64,000 nt of DNA, taken from assembly GCA_030407315.1 (NCBI GenBank), contig JALQPE010002307.1, forward strand, positions 1 to 64,000, in the 5' to 3' direction. This document shows, one piece after another, positions 44,901 to 55,172 of the stretch (its first letter is position 1; each line of letters begins with the position of its first letter). The DNA comes from Asparagopsis taxiformis (Eukaryota; Rhodophyta; Florideophyceae; Bonnemaisoniales; Bonnemaisoniaceae). Position numbers and translations under genes: made by a program. The notes under the pieces were generated by a model that was not told the DNA's origin, made no database searches, and was given only the letters and a program-made list of their open reading frames with translations.

Positions 44901-45374
44901 GTCTTTACCGGTTTAGCCATCCCCGAAGGTGATGTTCATGCATTCCACCCGCTTGATTAGACATCATCAAAGCAGAGACGTGTCACCTATTCATCATTTG
45001 GCTCTGAAATTTTGGCGTGCGCTGAAGCTGACGATCGCACATTCTGCGTACGCCAGGCTCTCCGGTACATACTGCACCGACCTACACTATAGTCGCACAT
45101 TAACGTCGACTCGCGGGGCCTGTTCGATACAATATCAACGTTACATGAAGGGAGAGACAATCGTCTGAGACAGCCTGTGCAACGCATCAGAGACAGTTTT
45201 GAAGCCAGAGATTTTGATGTCCTCCGCTGGATAAAAGGGTCACTGAATATTGCTGATGCCCTAACTAAGCGTAACATTGTGCTCTACAAGCTTCTGAATG
45301 ATATCTGTATTGACGGCCGGCTACATGTTGACTTGAAAAAAGGATCCAACATCAAGAGTAGTGAATGGTGCTGA
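41970..45374 (+). pseudogene. Ty1/Copia pol (protease, integrase, RT, RNase H) with in-frame stops
   Basis: One continuous frame of 3.4 kb in Copia order. Protease: ILDTGAPRSIGG near 42035. Integrase zinc finger: HQYSRATVHEMK and CDICC near 42520-42640. Integrase core: VQVDFMF, SGDQEF and SVERKN. Reverse transcriptase: AKIDVKKAYLQSG and LWKLEKLPYGIVEAGRQW; the usual YVDD box is not obvious and reads LVKVIYDFLIAG. RNase H: FSDASYN, SKQRRVTYSSFGSEILA and NIADALTK near the end. Four stops interrupt it (TGA 42963, TGA 44193, TAG 44958, TAG 45090), with no frameshift between them. Gag and the 5' LTR are not visible on the left. Confidence 0.85.
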
Positions 45375-45400
45375 AAGCGTTTTGTTTTGTTCCAAGTCAA

Positions 45401-45407
45401 TGGGGGG
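45401..45407 (+). other. polypurine tract of the Copia element
   Basis: The AATGGGGGG run directly before TGTGTGATTGG, 30 bp after the end of the pol frame. Confidence 0.55.
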
Positions 45408-46432
45408 TGTGTGATTGGTGCTAAACATGCATCAATCTGATTGGCACATGAGGAGCCAATCAGTGGTTCTAATACACGGCAATGACGTGTAACTTGATGG
45501 AAGATTATCTTCCAGCATGCCCATACTGCATTTAGGTTATGTAGTGGAATCTGTCATTCCGTACTTCCCTATCAGTGGATAGTTACATAACGCTTGGGTT
45601 TGTTTGGCAGAAGCATAGCCCTATCACTTGACTATGCCATGATGGCCAACAGTTACTTCTTCATTTGCTATGGCAGTGATTGATAGAGGAAATCAATCTG
45701 AGCGAGCAGCTCAGAAGCGATTCCTTTATGCGATTCTATCAGGATCACAGACAGCTTTTGCTGTATCTGCAATCTCAAAACCACCGGGCGGTTTCGGGAT
45801 TTGATGACTTGCGGCTAATGTGTTATGCGTGGGCCAAAACGTGATTTCGCCTACAATAGCATATCTCAATGTAATCGCTATTGAGTAATGTCGATTAGCT
45901 AGCCACGAATTAGTCTATAAAAGAGCACAATCTGCCGCGGTTGTGCACGGGAAGAGGCAGTGAGACACAGAAGCAGCCATCCTCTTCCCCAGCTGTGCTG
46001 AATAGTTCTCCAACGCTAACCATCTGTGATTGGAGCTTGTGTGAGGATTGTCACTAAGAAATAACTACTTTTACCACAGTCTGAAAACGTCCTCCTCCTT
46101 CATAAGCCGGAAGATACACCTAATGGAGCTCCGAGCATTCACAGCATGCCTATTACAGTATCCAATCCTTTCTTACCTGAGGCTGTTGCTTTCGCTGAAG
46201 GGGATACTTCAAACTAGATAGTTCTCTATGCAATCGCTCTCTTTACCTCTTCTTCTACAACCGTATCTAGCTGATACGTAGGTATTAGTGTCCAGCTTTC
46301 ATTCAATGATGTTGTTCTCCTCTCTTTCTCGCGTATCTAGCCGATGCGTACTCATATGTGTCCACGTTTCAAAATAAAATGTCGTTTCTCATCTTTTTGA
46401 AAAAAATCCAAATGTCTACTTCAACCAATGCA
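45408..46432 (+). repeat. probable 3' LTR of the Copia element
   Basis: Begins TGTGTGATTGG after the polypurine run. A TATAAAA box is at 45916-45922 and AATAAAA near 46373. The 3' border (CA near 46431) is a guess because no 5' LTR is present for comparison. Confidence 0.5.
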
Positions 46433-47618
46433 GAAACTCTGGTGTGTCGCGCGCGCGAAGCGCGCGCCAGCGCGCCTTTAGCTCTTGTTAGACTATAAAG
46501 AATGTTGTGCCTGCGCAGACACTAGAGTTGGCATGTCGCCTGGTTATATGGATATCCCAACACAATTTGATATCAGTGTGCTGGTGGTGTATGGTGATGT
46601 TTTGGAAATCTATCAGAGGTGGAAATAGGCGCAGAGAATCGCTGTGATGCTCATGGAGACTCGCGGCCGCAGCGGATAGCACAAGAGGTTTGCACTTTGA
46701 AGTGGACAAGTGGAGGTAGCGCAGGTCGTCTCAGTGCAACAATTTATAAAAAGCGCAACAAGTTGTACACTTGATTCAACTCACGAAAGTTGTGTATTTC
46801 GTGTATGCATGTCCACATTTGGTGTATGAGAAAGGCCCTGGAACTGCTGGACAATTGGATGGAAACGGATGCGATGGGAGTGGTGCAACATTATAACTTG
46901 GCACAGTACTCATCAAAATTTATTGTGCATTGTGGTTAATTTCCAAATTAGGTAGCGTCCTTGGACCTCTGGATGAATTCCATTCTTTGCAGCTGTTCCT
47001 CGATGAGTTGAGCATATGTCAAGACATCCTCTGCAAGATTCAGACACATCGAGGAAGCAAACATCCAAGTGTCACTATGACGGCAACATGTGGAACAGTC
47101 TTACGTACTTAATTGCCGACTCACTGCACATCCCTTGGAAGCATTGACTACAGTACGAAGAGATGCGTTTCTTACCCTCGACATGTCATCAGGGCAGTCG
47201 GATTACAGGCTTTCAAAAGAGCGTGACGAGGAAACGGCAAGTAGAGCCATCAATCGATGGAGCGGGTTAATCTGACACGATCATATTCACTGGAATCTTT
47301 ACAACCCTAACACCTCACAAGCTGCCCAAGTGTATCGCTTAATTTCTCGATCTTGGCAAACGCATAATACACGACTGTAATCGACGGCGACTTATGCGCT
47401 ACACGTGTACAATTATATCGACGAGCTCAGTTGACATCATCTCGCGGCGATATATCATCATGACGTGTCCTGTATGATATATCGCGTGCTAGGGGAGCAC
47501 AACGCCTGTCGACGAAACTGCATCGCGGCTGCAGCCGAGTATGAAGTTTGGTGTAACCGCAGAACAAACATACCCTTGTAAACGCCACGTAAATCGCGCA
47601 CGCATGTGCCCCGATCGC
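46433..47618. other. intergenic, transposon block to gene island
   Basis: No gene is recognised; open frames are under 75 codons on both strands. A GC-rich CGCGCGCGAAGCGCGCGC self-complementary run is at about 46449-46467. An inverted repeat at 47447-47485 is listed separately. Confidence 0.5.
47447..47485. repeat. short inverted repeat upstream of the vWA gene
   Basis: GCGATATATCAT and ATGATATATCGC face each other across about 14 bp. They lie roughly 190 bp upstream of the start codon at 47675. Could be a regulatory site or a cruciform; unproven. Confidence 0.5.
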
Positions 47619-47625
47619 TATAAAT
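47619..47625 (+). promoter_or_regulatory. TATA-like box of the vWA gene
   Basis: TATAAAT lies 50 bp before the ATG at 47675, giving a short 5' leader. Confidence 0.5.
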
Positions 47626-47674
47626 CCTAGCCGATCACCAGCGGCTCGTCCACCAATCTCCGCATCAAACCACA

Positions 47675-48811
47675 ATGATCTCCATCGGCCATCTCATCAG
47701 CGCCGCGCTTCTCGCCGTGACGATCGCGGCGCAACCGGTAGCCAACCTGCCCACAGCTGCGCGCCAAACCTGCCCGATCAGTAGCGTGTGCTTCGCGATC
47801 GATCGCAGCGGCTCGATCTCGTCCACCGAGTATGCCATCGCGCAGCGATTTGTGATCGGCATCGCGCGCGAGATCGCCGTGCGTGCACAAAACGCTCGAT
47901 ACTCCGCATATGGATTCGAATCCAGCTCGGTGTTGATCCAGCCCGGCACGCGTAATCTCACCACCTTTATCCGCGCTGTGCGCGCACCGGTCGCGACCGG
48001 CGGCGGCACCAATATCGCCGCCGGATTGGCCGCGTGTCGAAACGAGGTCCTCGCCGATACGGGCGATCGTGTCATCGTGCTCATCACCGACGGACAGGGC
48101 GACGATAACGGCGTCGCCGATGCGATCAACGCCGCCGGTATCGCTTTGGTCACCGTTGGGGTTGGGAATGGTATCGATACGGATTTCCTTCGTAGAATTG
48201 CAACACGTCCTCGTTTCTTCATTTCGTCAACCTTTGACGCGTTGCCGTCCGATGTCGCTCGTGTCGCCGTGTCGTCGTGCAGGGTCACCGATGTGATGCC
48301 GGCGCGTCCGACCTCGGCGCCGCCGACATCGCCACCAACAACGACGCCGATGCGCTCCAGTTGTCAGCGTGCTTTTGATCGGTGTATGTTCCGATTCGAG
48401 GCGTCGCGCTCGCTGCCGACGTTTAATGTTGGTGGGCGTGCCGATGTCAGTTTCACGTCGAGGATTGTTTCAAAGCGATCCAATGTACGTGTCGGTGTCG
48501 CGAACACGAATGACGTGACAGCAGAGTTTGTGCAATCCAGTGGTGCTGCGAGGGCTATTACCATGTTTGGCAGTCCGCGATTGACAAAGTCGCACTTCAA
48601 GCCGTTCTATATCATGCCGGCAGCAATGGGTATGGCCGGGGGATCGGGCATCGGTCATCAGACGTTTGAAGGCAACCAATTGAGCGTTTCGCGTCGGAGA
48701 TGCGTGCGGGTGTTCTTCACTCGATTCCAATTGTTGTCGAGGAGGGGCGATGTAATTTCTAACGAGCGTGCTGGTAGGCCTACAAACTGTGTGGTATTCC
48801 GAACGATGTAA
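47675..48811 (+). CDS. secreted von Willebrand factor A-domain protein
   Basis: 378 residues. Residues 1-20 form a signal peptide (MISIGHLISAALLAVTIAAQ). A vWA domain spans about 36-205 and keeps a full metal-ion adhesion site: DRSGS at 43-47, the threonine in GGGTN at 112 and the aspartate in ITDGQGDD at 139. A Pro/Thr-rich linker (about 215-235) leads to a cysteine-containing C-terminal region of roughly 140 residues that I do not recognise. It is probably an extracellular or wall-associated adhesion or matrix protein; the ligand is unknown. Single exon. It converges on the next gene, with 160 bp between stops. Confidence 0.8.
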   Translation: MISIGHLISAALLAVTIAAQPVANLPTAARQTCPISSVCFAIDRSGSISSTEYAIAQRFVIGIAREIAVRAQNARYSAYGFESSSVLIQPGTRNLTTFIRAVRAPVATGGGTNIAAGLAACRNEVLADTGDRVIVLITDGQGDDNGVADAINAAGIALVTVGVGNGIDTDFLRRIATRPRFFISSTFDALPSDVARVAVSSCRVTDVMPARPTSAPPTSPPTTTPMRSSCQRAFDRCMFRFEASRSLPTFNVGGRADVSFTSRIVSKRSNVRVGVANTNDVTAEFVQSSGAARAITMFGSPRLTKSHFKPFYIMPAAMGMAGGSGIGHQTFEGNQLSVSRRRCVRVFFTRFQLLSRRGDVISNERAGRPTNCVVFRTM

Positions 48812-48971
48812 GGCATCGATACAAGTTTGATAGAAAAGTGTGCGCGACTACTACACGCAGTAAACCAAAACGACGTTTGAATTGCAACGACTTGAATTTT
48901 TCAAAAAAAAACATCATTTCAAATGGTGCCTCTCGATTGTTTTACTGCCGTCAATTCATGTTATGTACACT

Positions 48972-51725
48972 TCAAACTTCGCCGCGCCACGCACGCAACA
49001 CGCCTCTTAACCGTCGAATGGGAGAGCTCGCCTGCGCTTGCTGCTCCTCATCCTCCGCCACTTCGACCTGCTCCTCCGCGCCACCAAGCGACCCAAAGCT
49101 CAGCACCCGTTTAATCGCCCCTTTCTTCCCGCTCGTGCGCTCCTTGCCCGTGCGTGTCCAGAACGCCATACGCGGTGAATGACTCTTCGAACCTACAGCT
49201 TCCCCTTCGCGCCGCGCATGTCCGCTAAACGTTCGTCGCATTTTCGCCGACTTGACCCGCCGCATTGTCGGCTCTTTCTCTCGGCTAAGCCCGAAATTAC
49301 GACGCGCCATGCGCTGATTCTCTCCCACACTCTCGTGCGGCAGCTCTTCCACACCAACTTCCTTGCTGCCACCGGGTAGTCGAACTGATGTTCGTCGACG
49401 AGTCGTCAAGTCCATAGCCCCAAAGCTATGCGAACGTCTCGACTTGCTTCGACCATCCACCGCACAATCCATTAGAGTGCTGGGTAGAGAAACTGTCCGC
49501 TCCCCAACACTCTTTTGCGGTTCGAATGCCCCGCCGCGAGATTCTTGTTCTGCGGCCGATACTACTGCTTTGCCGTTGTTCATGGTGTGTCGATGAGTTG
49601 TTATCTGCGATGATTCGTTTCGCGGAGGCGTCTTTCTTGGGATTACTTGACAGACCGTCAATGTTTCTAGCCCGGAGCCATCTTCTTTCTCTCTCTTCAT
49701 CACTCGTTTCACTACTACGTCTCCATTCGGAAGTACAGCTTCAGGTCGCATGCGCACACGAGTTGACACGATTTCCTCGCTACCATCAATTTTGATGCGT
49801 CGAATAACACGCCGGATAGTCACAAAGTCCGGCACAGCCTCGGGAACATGCGTAGAGTCACATGGCGATTGCGATACTTCGGTTTCGGCTGGTGCCGAGC
49901 TCACTGCACCAACTGATATTTCTGGACTGCGAATACTGGTCGACGGTGTAGAGTCATTCTCCTCATCTTCATGAGTCACATCCGGGCTATTCGGCACACG
50001 CGGCTCTAGCGGAGTTGCACTTTTGATAACCGTGGCCACTGGCACTTCATCATGAACTGGTGGAGTATCCGTGTAATCTGTCTCATCGGATGGCACCCCT
50101 CTCTCAAATGATTGTGGTGAAACAGGAGCTTTTGGAGATTCCTTCCGCCGCGGAGAATACCCCGTTCGATCTCTCTCCAATGAGAACTTGAACCGTGACA
50201 GACTGGCAGCTCGCGGCAGCTTTTTGGCAACGGCAACTATACCGACACTCGCATCTCTTGCTTGGGAGATACGTTTGTAGAAGACTGACTTTGTTTTGCG
50301 AACCTCAGGAGGAGATGCCTCACCCAACTCGGGGACCTTGAGATGGTTATAACTGAAAGGTGACGGCTCCCGTAGTATAGGTTCTTCGAGCGAATGTATG
50401 AAAGCGTGATGGGAATCCCGTCGCCGATGAGATCTTTCGACAGGATATTCTTCGTCACGACCTGGATGTGTAGGCCCGACCAGGAACGAATGGGCAGTTA
50501 CTGACCGAGACGATGTAGACGGAAACGTTGGTAGAATGCTCATCGGTGAACTGAAGGCTTTGGTATGATTAGACGTGTCCGAAGGGATTGTACGGCGACT
50601 AGTTGTGGACAAGGCCTCTCCATTGTGAGCACCGGGATGTGATGGAACACATTCTCCATTGGAGAAGCCTGATGAAGACGTTGTGATGCTCTCTACTGCA
50701 GGCTCTAGACAGAGCGGACGAGTGTTTGCAAGTTGTCTAGAAGACACTGAAGCTGGGGTTTTGGGGACATGGTCGTGGTTTGACATGTAGGACATGTTAC
50801 CCTGGCACGATTCCACAGAGCGTAGGTCTCGCACGCGAGTCGATGCAGATGGTGAATAATGGCGAGTGGGCAGACTGGGCGTCGATATCTTGCAGGGGAC
50901 AGGGCGGAAAGGCTCACTCAAGTTTGCAAAATCACGACACAATGGTTTGCGTGGCGGGGAGAGTGCACGAAACTTTCCAAAATGCTCTGTATGCAGGAAC
51001 TGCTCTCCTGGACTCTCGGAGACGCTTTCAAAACGTTCGAGAGTGGTTGTTGCCGTAGTTGGTGTAGTCGGATTGTTATCAGCGAGGCGACGATATCTAC
51101 TGGTCGAATGGGGCGGTTCTTCCACAGTTTCATCTGCCATGTCTGAAAGCGAGTCTGCATTTTGACTCGAGTACTCGAGGCTGTCGTTATCGGAGTCGGT
51201 TGGAGATATTGTGAAAGAAGTAGGAGTGAGTGCGACGCGAAGCTCCGACAGGGAGCGGAGGGCGGTGTTGAGGGATTTGGTGTGAGGGGTGGGCGGACGT
51301 ATGCTGTTCATACGACGCGAAGTCGGACTGCGCATTGGAACGCGGGCGGGCGGATCTGGCGGTGGCGGCACGGTGTACGGGACGGGCGGGGGCGGAACGG
51401 GCGGGGGTGGCGGGGAACGATTGCCGCCATCAGCGAACAGAAAGTCGCGAATGACATTCTGCGCGGCGGCGAATCGGAGGGCGGACGGGACGAGCGGGGA
51501 GAGGATTGGATGGTTGAGATCTGGCAAACCGAGTGCTTCGAGATGGGAGAGGTTGTGGGCGGTGAGAAAACGAGTATTACGAGTGAACGAACTGGATCGT
51601 TGCACATCTCGCAGAGCTGATGGCGAGGCTGGTGCGGACAATCTGCGACGAACTTTGGTCTGCAACGGCGTCTCGCCTTGCACGGAGGAAATGCTGTAGC
51701 GACGAGCGTTGCGATCGGCGTGCAT
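48972..51725 (-). CDS. 917-residue disordered protein of unknown function
   Basis: Starts MHADRNARRYS at 51725. Composition is dominated by Ser, Pro, Thr, Arg and Glu. There is a polyproline run (about residues 105-130) and many SP/TP and RxxS sites. Two short ordered-looking segments stand out: LTAHNLSHLEALGLPDL with AAAQNVIRDFLFADGG near the N-terminus, and FYKRISQARDASVGIVAVAK in the middle. A basic C-terminus contains KGAIKRVLSFGSLG and RRLRGVLRAWRGEV. No catalytic motif, membrane segment or known domain is seen. The pattern suits a phosphorylated scaffold or cytoskeletal adaptor, but that is inference only. An uninterrupted frame of this length with no strong competing frame makes it a real gene. 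Confidence 0.75.
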   Translation of the reverse strand: MHADRNARRYSISSVQGETPLQTKVRRRLSAPASPSALRDVQRSSSFTRNTRFLTAHNLSHLEALGLPDLNHPILSPLVPSALRFAAAQNVIRDFLFADGGNRSPPPPPVPPPPVPYTVPPPPDPPARVPMRSPTSRRMNSIRPPTPHTKSLNTALRSLSELRVALTPTSFTISPTDSDNDSLEYSSQNADSLSDMADETVEEPPHSTSRYRRLADNNPTTPTTATTTLERFESVSESPGEQFLHTEHFGKFRALSPPRKPLCRDFANLSEPFRPVPCKISTPSLPTRHYSPSASTRVRDLRSVESCQGNMSYMSNHDHVPKTPASVSSRQLANTRPLCLEPAVESITTSSSGFSNGECVPSHPGAHNGEALSTTSRRTIPSDTSNHTKAFSSPMSILPTFPSTSSRSVTAHSFLVGPTHPGRDEEYPVERSHRRRDSHHAFIHSLEEPILREPSPFSYNHLKVPELGEASPPEVRKTKSVFYKRISQARDASVGIVAVAKKLPRAASLSRFKFSLERDRTGYSPRRKESPKAPVSPQSFERGVPSDETDYTDTPPVHDEVPVATVIKSATPLEPRVPNSPDVTHEDEENDSTPSTSIRSPEISVGAVSSAPAETEVSQSPCDSTHVPEAVPDFVTIRRVIRRIKIDGSEEIVSTRVRMRPEAVLPNGDVVVKRVMKREKEDGSGLETLTVCQVIPRKTPPRNESSQITTHRHTMNNGKAVVSAAEQESRGGAFEPQKSVGERTVSLPSTLMDCAVDGRSKSRRSHSFGAMDLTTRRRTSVRLPGGSKEVGVEELPHESVGENQRMARRNFGLSREKEPTMRRVKSAKMRRTFSGHARREGEAVGSKSHSPRMAFWTRTGKERTSGKKGAIKRVLSFGSLGGAEEQVEVAEDEEQQAQASSPIRRLRGVLRAWRGEV

Positions 51726-52108
51726 GTTGACGACGGATGGCGGTTGGACTCGCCTCGGGGTGACGGGCAGAGTGATGGGCGGTTGACGCGACGACTGTAA
51801 CTTGACTTACTAAATGAGATTATGAAATGCGAGGGCGGCTGCGGATGCGCAAAAAGATGGCGTGTGTGTGGGCCGAATTTGAATTTGGAAAATTGTACTC
51901 TACGCCGAGTATCTTGTTTCCACTCTCTGTGCGATCTGTCGTAACGGCACAACGCACAGTTACGCGTACCACACGCACCGCCTCAACTTGAACTATGTAT
52001 TCGACAATCCAATCCTTCGACCAGATCCCTGCTCAGTCTACACAGTTCAGTTCAGTTCAGTTAGCCATAGTCTCAATCTCGATCGTCCGCACGTCCGTTC
52101 GCTCCGAC
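51726..52108. other. intergenic, tandem minus-strand genes
   Basis: Presumed promoter of the disordered-protein gene and 3' region of the next one. A short CAGTT tandem (CAGTTCAGTTCAGTTCAGTT) lies near 52040. No further gene. Confidence 0.5.
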
Positions 52109-52999
52109 CTACCTGTTAACAATCACACGCGTGCCCTTTCCACGCGCATGCGTCGCCGAAACAAGCACTAAAACCTTGTTCAATCTCCCCTGTCCAACCG
52201 CCCTCTCGCGCACCTGCACCGCGACCATCTGCACACCGGACCGCGCGTACACCCGAATCCTAACCCCATCCTCCACCATCTCCGTCGCGATATCGGGCAC
52301 ACTATCCCAAAACCCCACCGTCAATCGCGCGCCAAACTGCACGCGCGCCGCCCATTGCGCCACAAACCGTCGCACCGTCGCGACACACACGCCCCCAACC
52401 TCCCCGACAAGCACTGTCACCGGCACGCCGCGCTGCGCAGCATCGCGTCGCAGTCGAATGTACGCCGGCTTATACACGGTGCTCACCTCGTCGAATCGCG
52501 CGCCAATCGCCGAAAACAACGCTCTGATAATCCGTCTCTCGCCGGGTAGCGTCGCGCTATACTTGCCGCGCGCATTGACAAAGCGCGACGCAGATGTCAC
52601 GCGTAGTACAACATCCCCCGCGTCCGAAGCCTCCACCCCAAACGCCAGCCGTCCGCGCGCCGCGCCGTCCGCCGCGTAGAAGTAGACCAGCGAGCGACGC
52701 GTGTCAAAGTCCAGCGACACCGGCACCGGTAGCGCGCCCTGCGAGCTGAAGATGAATTCGCCGAGCCAGTCGCCGATGAATGCGCCGATGCTACGCGTGT
52801 CCGTGTCGCCGATTTGCAGCACGAGCGAGGTCGTCGAGGGCGGGAATTGTGGCGCGTCCGATGGCTGTATGCACGCTCGTGTGCGCGTGAGCCCGATTAT
52901 ATGGCGACGGTTGGTGCTGACGATTCGGCGTCGACTGTGCGGCTGTTGTGTAATCGGCGATGCGTTTGGTATAAAGGCAAAGCGTGATGATGTGCTCAT
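52109..52999 (-). CDS. 296-residue protein of unknown function
   Basis: Starts MSTSSRFAFIP at 52999. The first 50 or so residues are basic, Ser/Thr/Arg-rich and poor in acidic residues, like an organelle-targeting extension. The rest is an alternating beta-rich sequence (TSLVLQIGDTDTRSIGAFIG, SLVYFYAADG, VAQWAARVQFGARLTVGFWD) with no motif I know. Strong GC bias at third positions supports real coding. No partner in the neighbourhood hints at its role. Confidence 0.65.
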   Translation of the reverse strand: MSTSSRFAFIPNASPITQQPHSRRRIVSTNRRHIIGLTRTRACIQPSDAPQFPPSTTSLVLQIGDTDTRSIGAFIGDWLGEFIFSSQGALPVPVSLDFDTRRSLVYFYAADGAARGRLAFGVEASDAGDVVLRVTSASRFVNARGKYSATLPGERRIIRALFSAIGARFDEVSTVYKPAYIRLRRDAAQRGVPVTVLVGEVGGVCVATVRRFVAQWAARVQFGARLTVGFWDSVPDIATEMVEDGVRIRVYARSGVQMVAVQVRERAVGQGRLNKVLVLVSATHARGKGTRVIVNR

Positions 53000-53543
53000 T
53001 GTGGTTTCAATCTACTGCGCCTTTATCCGCTCGCTGTCGAGCTCGCTCGCATCGCTTCGCATATCGATAATCGGATGTGCTCGGTTTCCTGCGTGTGACA
53101 CGTGTCATGACGCAGTGCCGCTTGATCATGAAGAGGAAGCATCGGTGTTGTGCTCCTTCCTTGTCCGGTGCCATCGGCATTTGAATTGTTGGTCTTGTCG
53201 ATCCACACTCGTTGCTTGCATGAAATTACAGTACCATCTTCGCAGTCGTCTCCAACTCGCGTGCACGTGTGAGGCACGTGCGTGTAATGAGATTGTTACA
53301 ATGCAGCATGTTACAGAAATAGTTACCAGTTTCCAGCGACTCGAGTTGATCAAGGTGTAATCGTTACCGCCATTTGTGTTACAACACCGATACATACTAA
53401 CATAGCCAACAATAACTATCAGCAACCGTCAACTACGTAGTTTGCGCACAATTACAACGCAAGAGTGTAAATCTCAAATGTAAATACGTTACTCGGCCAT
53501 CGTCATTCCAGTTGATAAATAAGTTTACACCCATTATACGCGT
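53000..53543. other. intergenic, no gene seen
   Basis: 544 bp between minus-strand genes. It should contain the promoter of the 296-residue gene and the 3' end of UTP7 transcripts. No repeat or conserved motif identified. Confidence 0.5.
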
Positions 53544-55172
53544 CTACTTTGGAAAGAAGCGATTCAGCGCCTCTGGAACAATGGCCGCCTGTGATAAGCC
53601 ACCTTCCGCAATTCCAGCCGCCCCATCTGCCGCTCTTTTGTCCGCAATAGCTCTGGCCGCCTCAACCGTCTTCTTATTTTTCTCAATCTCTTCCTTCAAT
53701 TTCAGCTGTCGTGCATCAATAATGTTATTCTGTTTCTTTGCCAGTCTCTTTGATATCTTACTCTTCCCTTTGGCCTTCTTCTTCTCACCCTTTTTCAATT
53801 TCTTTTCCTCCTTCACCTCTTCTCTTCTTTCCTCAACCTCCCGCCGTCTTTCCTCTGGATCTTCGTCCACCCCGCCTACAGACGACACATCTAGCATAAT
53901 TGTAGCCGGCGGCAGCTTGTCCAGCAGCGCACGTACCTCCTTATTCGACCGTTGTTTCCTCGTTTCATACGGATTGGGTTCTGACGAGTCAAACATAGCT
54001 TCCCCAGCGCCTGGAACAACCATCGTCTTCATACCAGAATCATGACATACAGAGAGCAAATCCTCGAATGGACAGAAATCTAGCGCTGTCACCGGACTGC
54101 CCGGATACTTTTGACGCATGTACGGCTTCGATTGCCACCCCTTGAATTCAATATCACCATCCGTGATCGGTGCATTTTCATGAGCAAAAAGCTCAACCGT
54201 CGACCCATATGAGAGCGCAATAAGACCCCTTTGTGAAACAGTGAGCGCAGATGTCTGTGTAGGAAGTCGCCAGTGATTTAGCAGCTTGTATGTGCGAAGA
54301 TCCCAGGTCTTGAGCATGGAATCGGCTCCAGTTGTCACCATGTAGTTGCCGTCTGGCGTGACGGCAACGTTTCGCACGCCGCCGGTATGCGTGAAAATGC
54401 GTGCGAGCGGACGAGAAAAGACGGGCGACCATAAACTGACGACACCATTGGAGTGAGAGAGGTGAACAACGCCGTTCTGATAATTGACACAAGATTGTGT
54501 AGCTGATGATAACCGAAAAGTTCGCTGGCCGTAATCCAAATTTGCGATCACCTCACCGGTCGACGTATCCGTATAGACGAGCCTATCCATGGGAGCGGCG
54601 GGCATGGTTGCAGTGACAAGTAGTAAATGATGCGGTAGAAACTGTATGAAAGCGGGCTCGAGATGGTGTCTCAATACATGTATCTCAGTTCCGGTGCTAT
54701 CATATATGTAGGCATATTTCTTTTGGGCGGTCGCGAAAAAGGAGTCATCGTGCAGAAATGTCGCGTCACGAATGGTTTCCTTGAGGCAAATCTCGCCGCT
54801 GAGAGTGGCAGTTCGCCAGTCGGAGACGGCGACATGACCTTTGCGACTGGCGATGAGCAGGGATCGACCGGAGCGCGAGTATTTAGCGCAGATGTACGGG
54901 GCGAGTCGGGTGTCGGATAAATCGAGTTGGAAAGCGGCTTTAGCGACGGTAGCTTGATCCAAATGCGGAAGGATATTGGATTGATCGAGCTTGAACGTTC
55001 TCTCAAGCTCGGTTTCCGGCTGCAAAAGCCCTGGCGTGTCGGTTTGAAGAACGGCCTTTTCAACGGCGGTATTTTCCCTAAACGCCTTGAGACGGGCGGC
55101 CGACTCGAGCGCCTTTATCACCCGCTGACGCTTACGCGGCTCGATATGTTCAAGGTCGTACTGCGATATCAT
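53544..55172 (-). CDS. UTP7/WDR46-type WD40 protein of the small-subunit processome
   Basis: The first ATG is at 55172 (MISQYDLEHIEPRK); the frame is open a little further but only through non-ATG codons. About 542 residues. The N-terminal helical region is followed by WD40 repeats (for example GRSLLIASRKGHVAVSDWRT and YMVTTGADSMLKTWDLRTYK). A BING4 C-terminal region follows with GAGEAMFDSSEPNPYETRKQ near residues 385-405. A Lys/Glu-rich coiled tail ends it. The BING4CT block is diagnostic for Utp7, a nucleolar factor for 18S rRNA maturation. Length matches the family. It is divergent with the PP2C-fold gene, the two starts being 419 bp apart. Confidence 0.92.
   Translation of the reverse strand: MISQYDLEHIEPRKRQRVIKALESAARLKAFRENTAVEKAVLQTDTPGLLQPETELERTFKLDQSNILPHLDQATVAKAAFQLDLSDTRLAPYICAKYSRSGRSLLIASRKGHVAVSDWRTATLSGEICLKETIRDATFLHDDSFFATAQKKYAYIYDSTGTEIHVLRHHLEPAFIQFLPHHLLLVTATMPAAPMDRLVYTDTSTGEVIANLDYGQRTFRLSSATQSCVNYQNGVVHLSHSNGVVSLWSPVFSRPLARIFTHTGGVRNVAVTPDGNYMVTTGADSMLKTWDLRTYKLLNHWRLPTQTSALTVSQRGLIALSYGSTVELFAHENAPITDGDIEFKGWQSKPYMRQKYPGSPVTALDFCPFEDLLSVCHDSGMKTMVVPGAGEAMFDSSEPNPYETRKQRSNKEVRALLDKLPPATIMLDVSSVGGVDEDPEERRREVEERREEVKEEKKLKKGEKKKAKGKSKISKRLAKKQNNIIDARQLKLKEEIEKNKKTVEAARAIADKRAADGAAGIAEGGLSQAAIVPEALNRFFPK

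Noticed and set aside
52701..53360. Plus-strand frame of 219 codons.
   Set aside because: It largely overlaps the 296-residue minus-strand gene, and its sequence changes character at that gene's boundary. It is a shadow frame.
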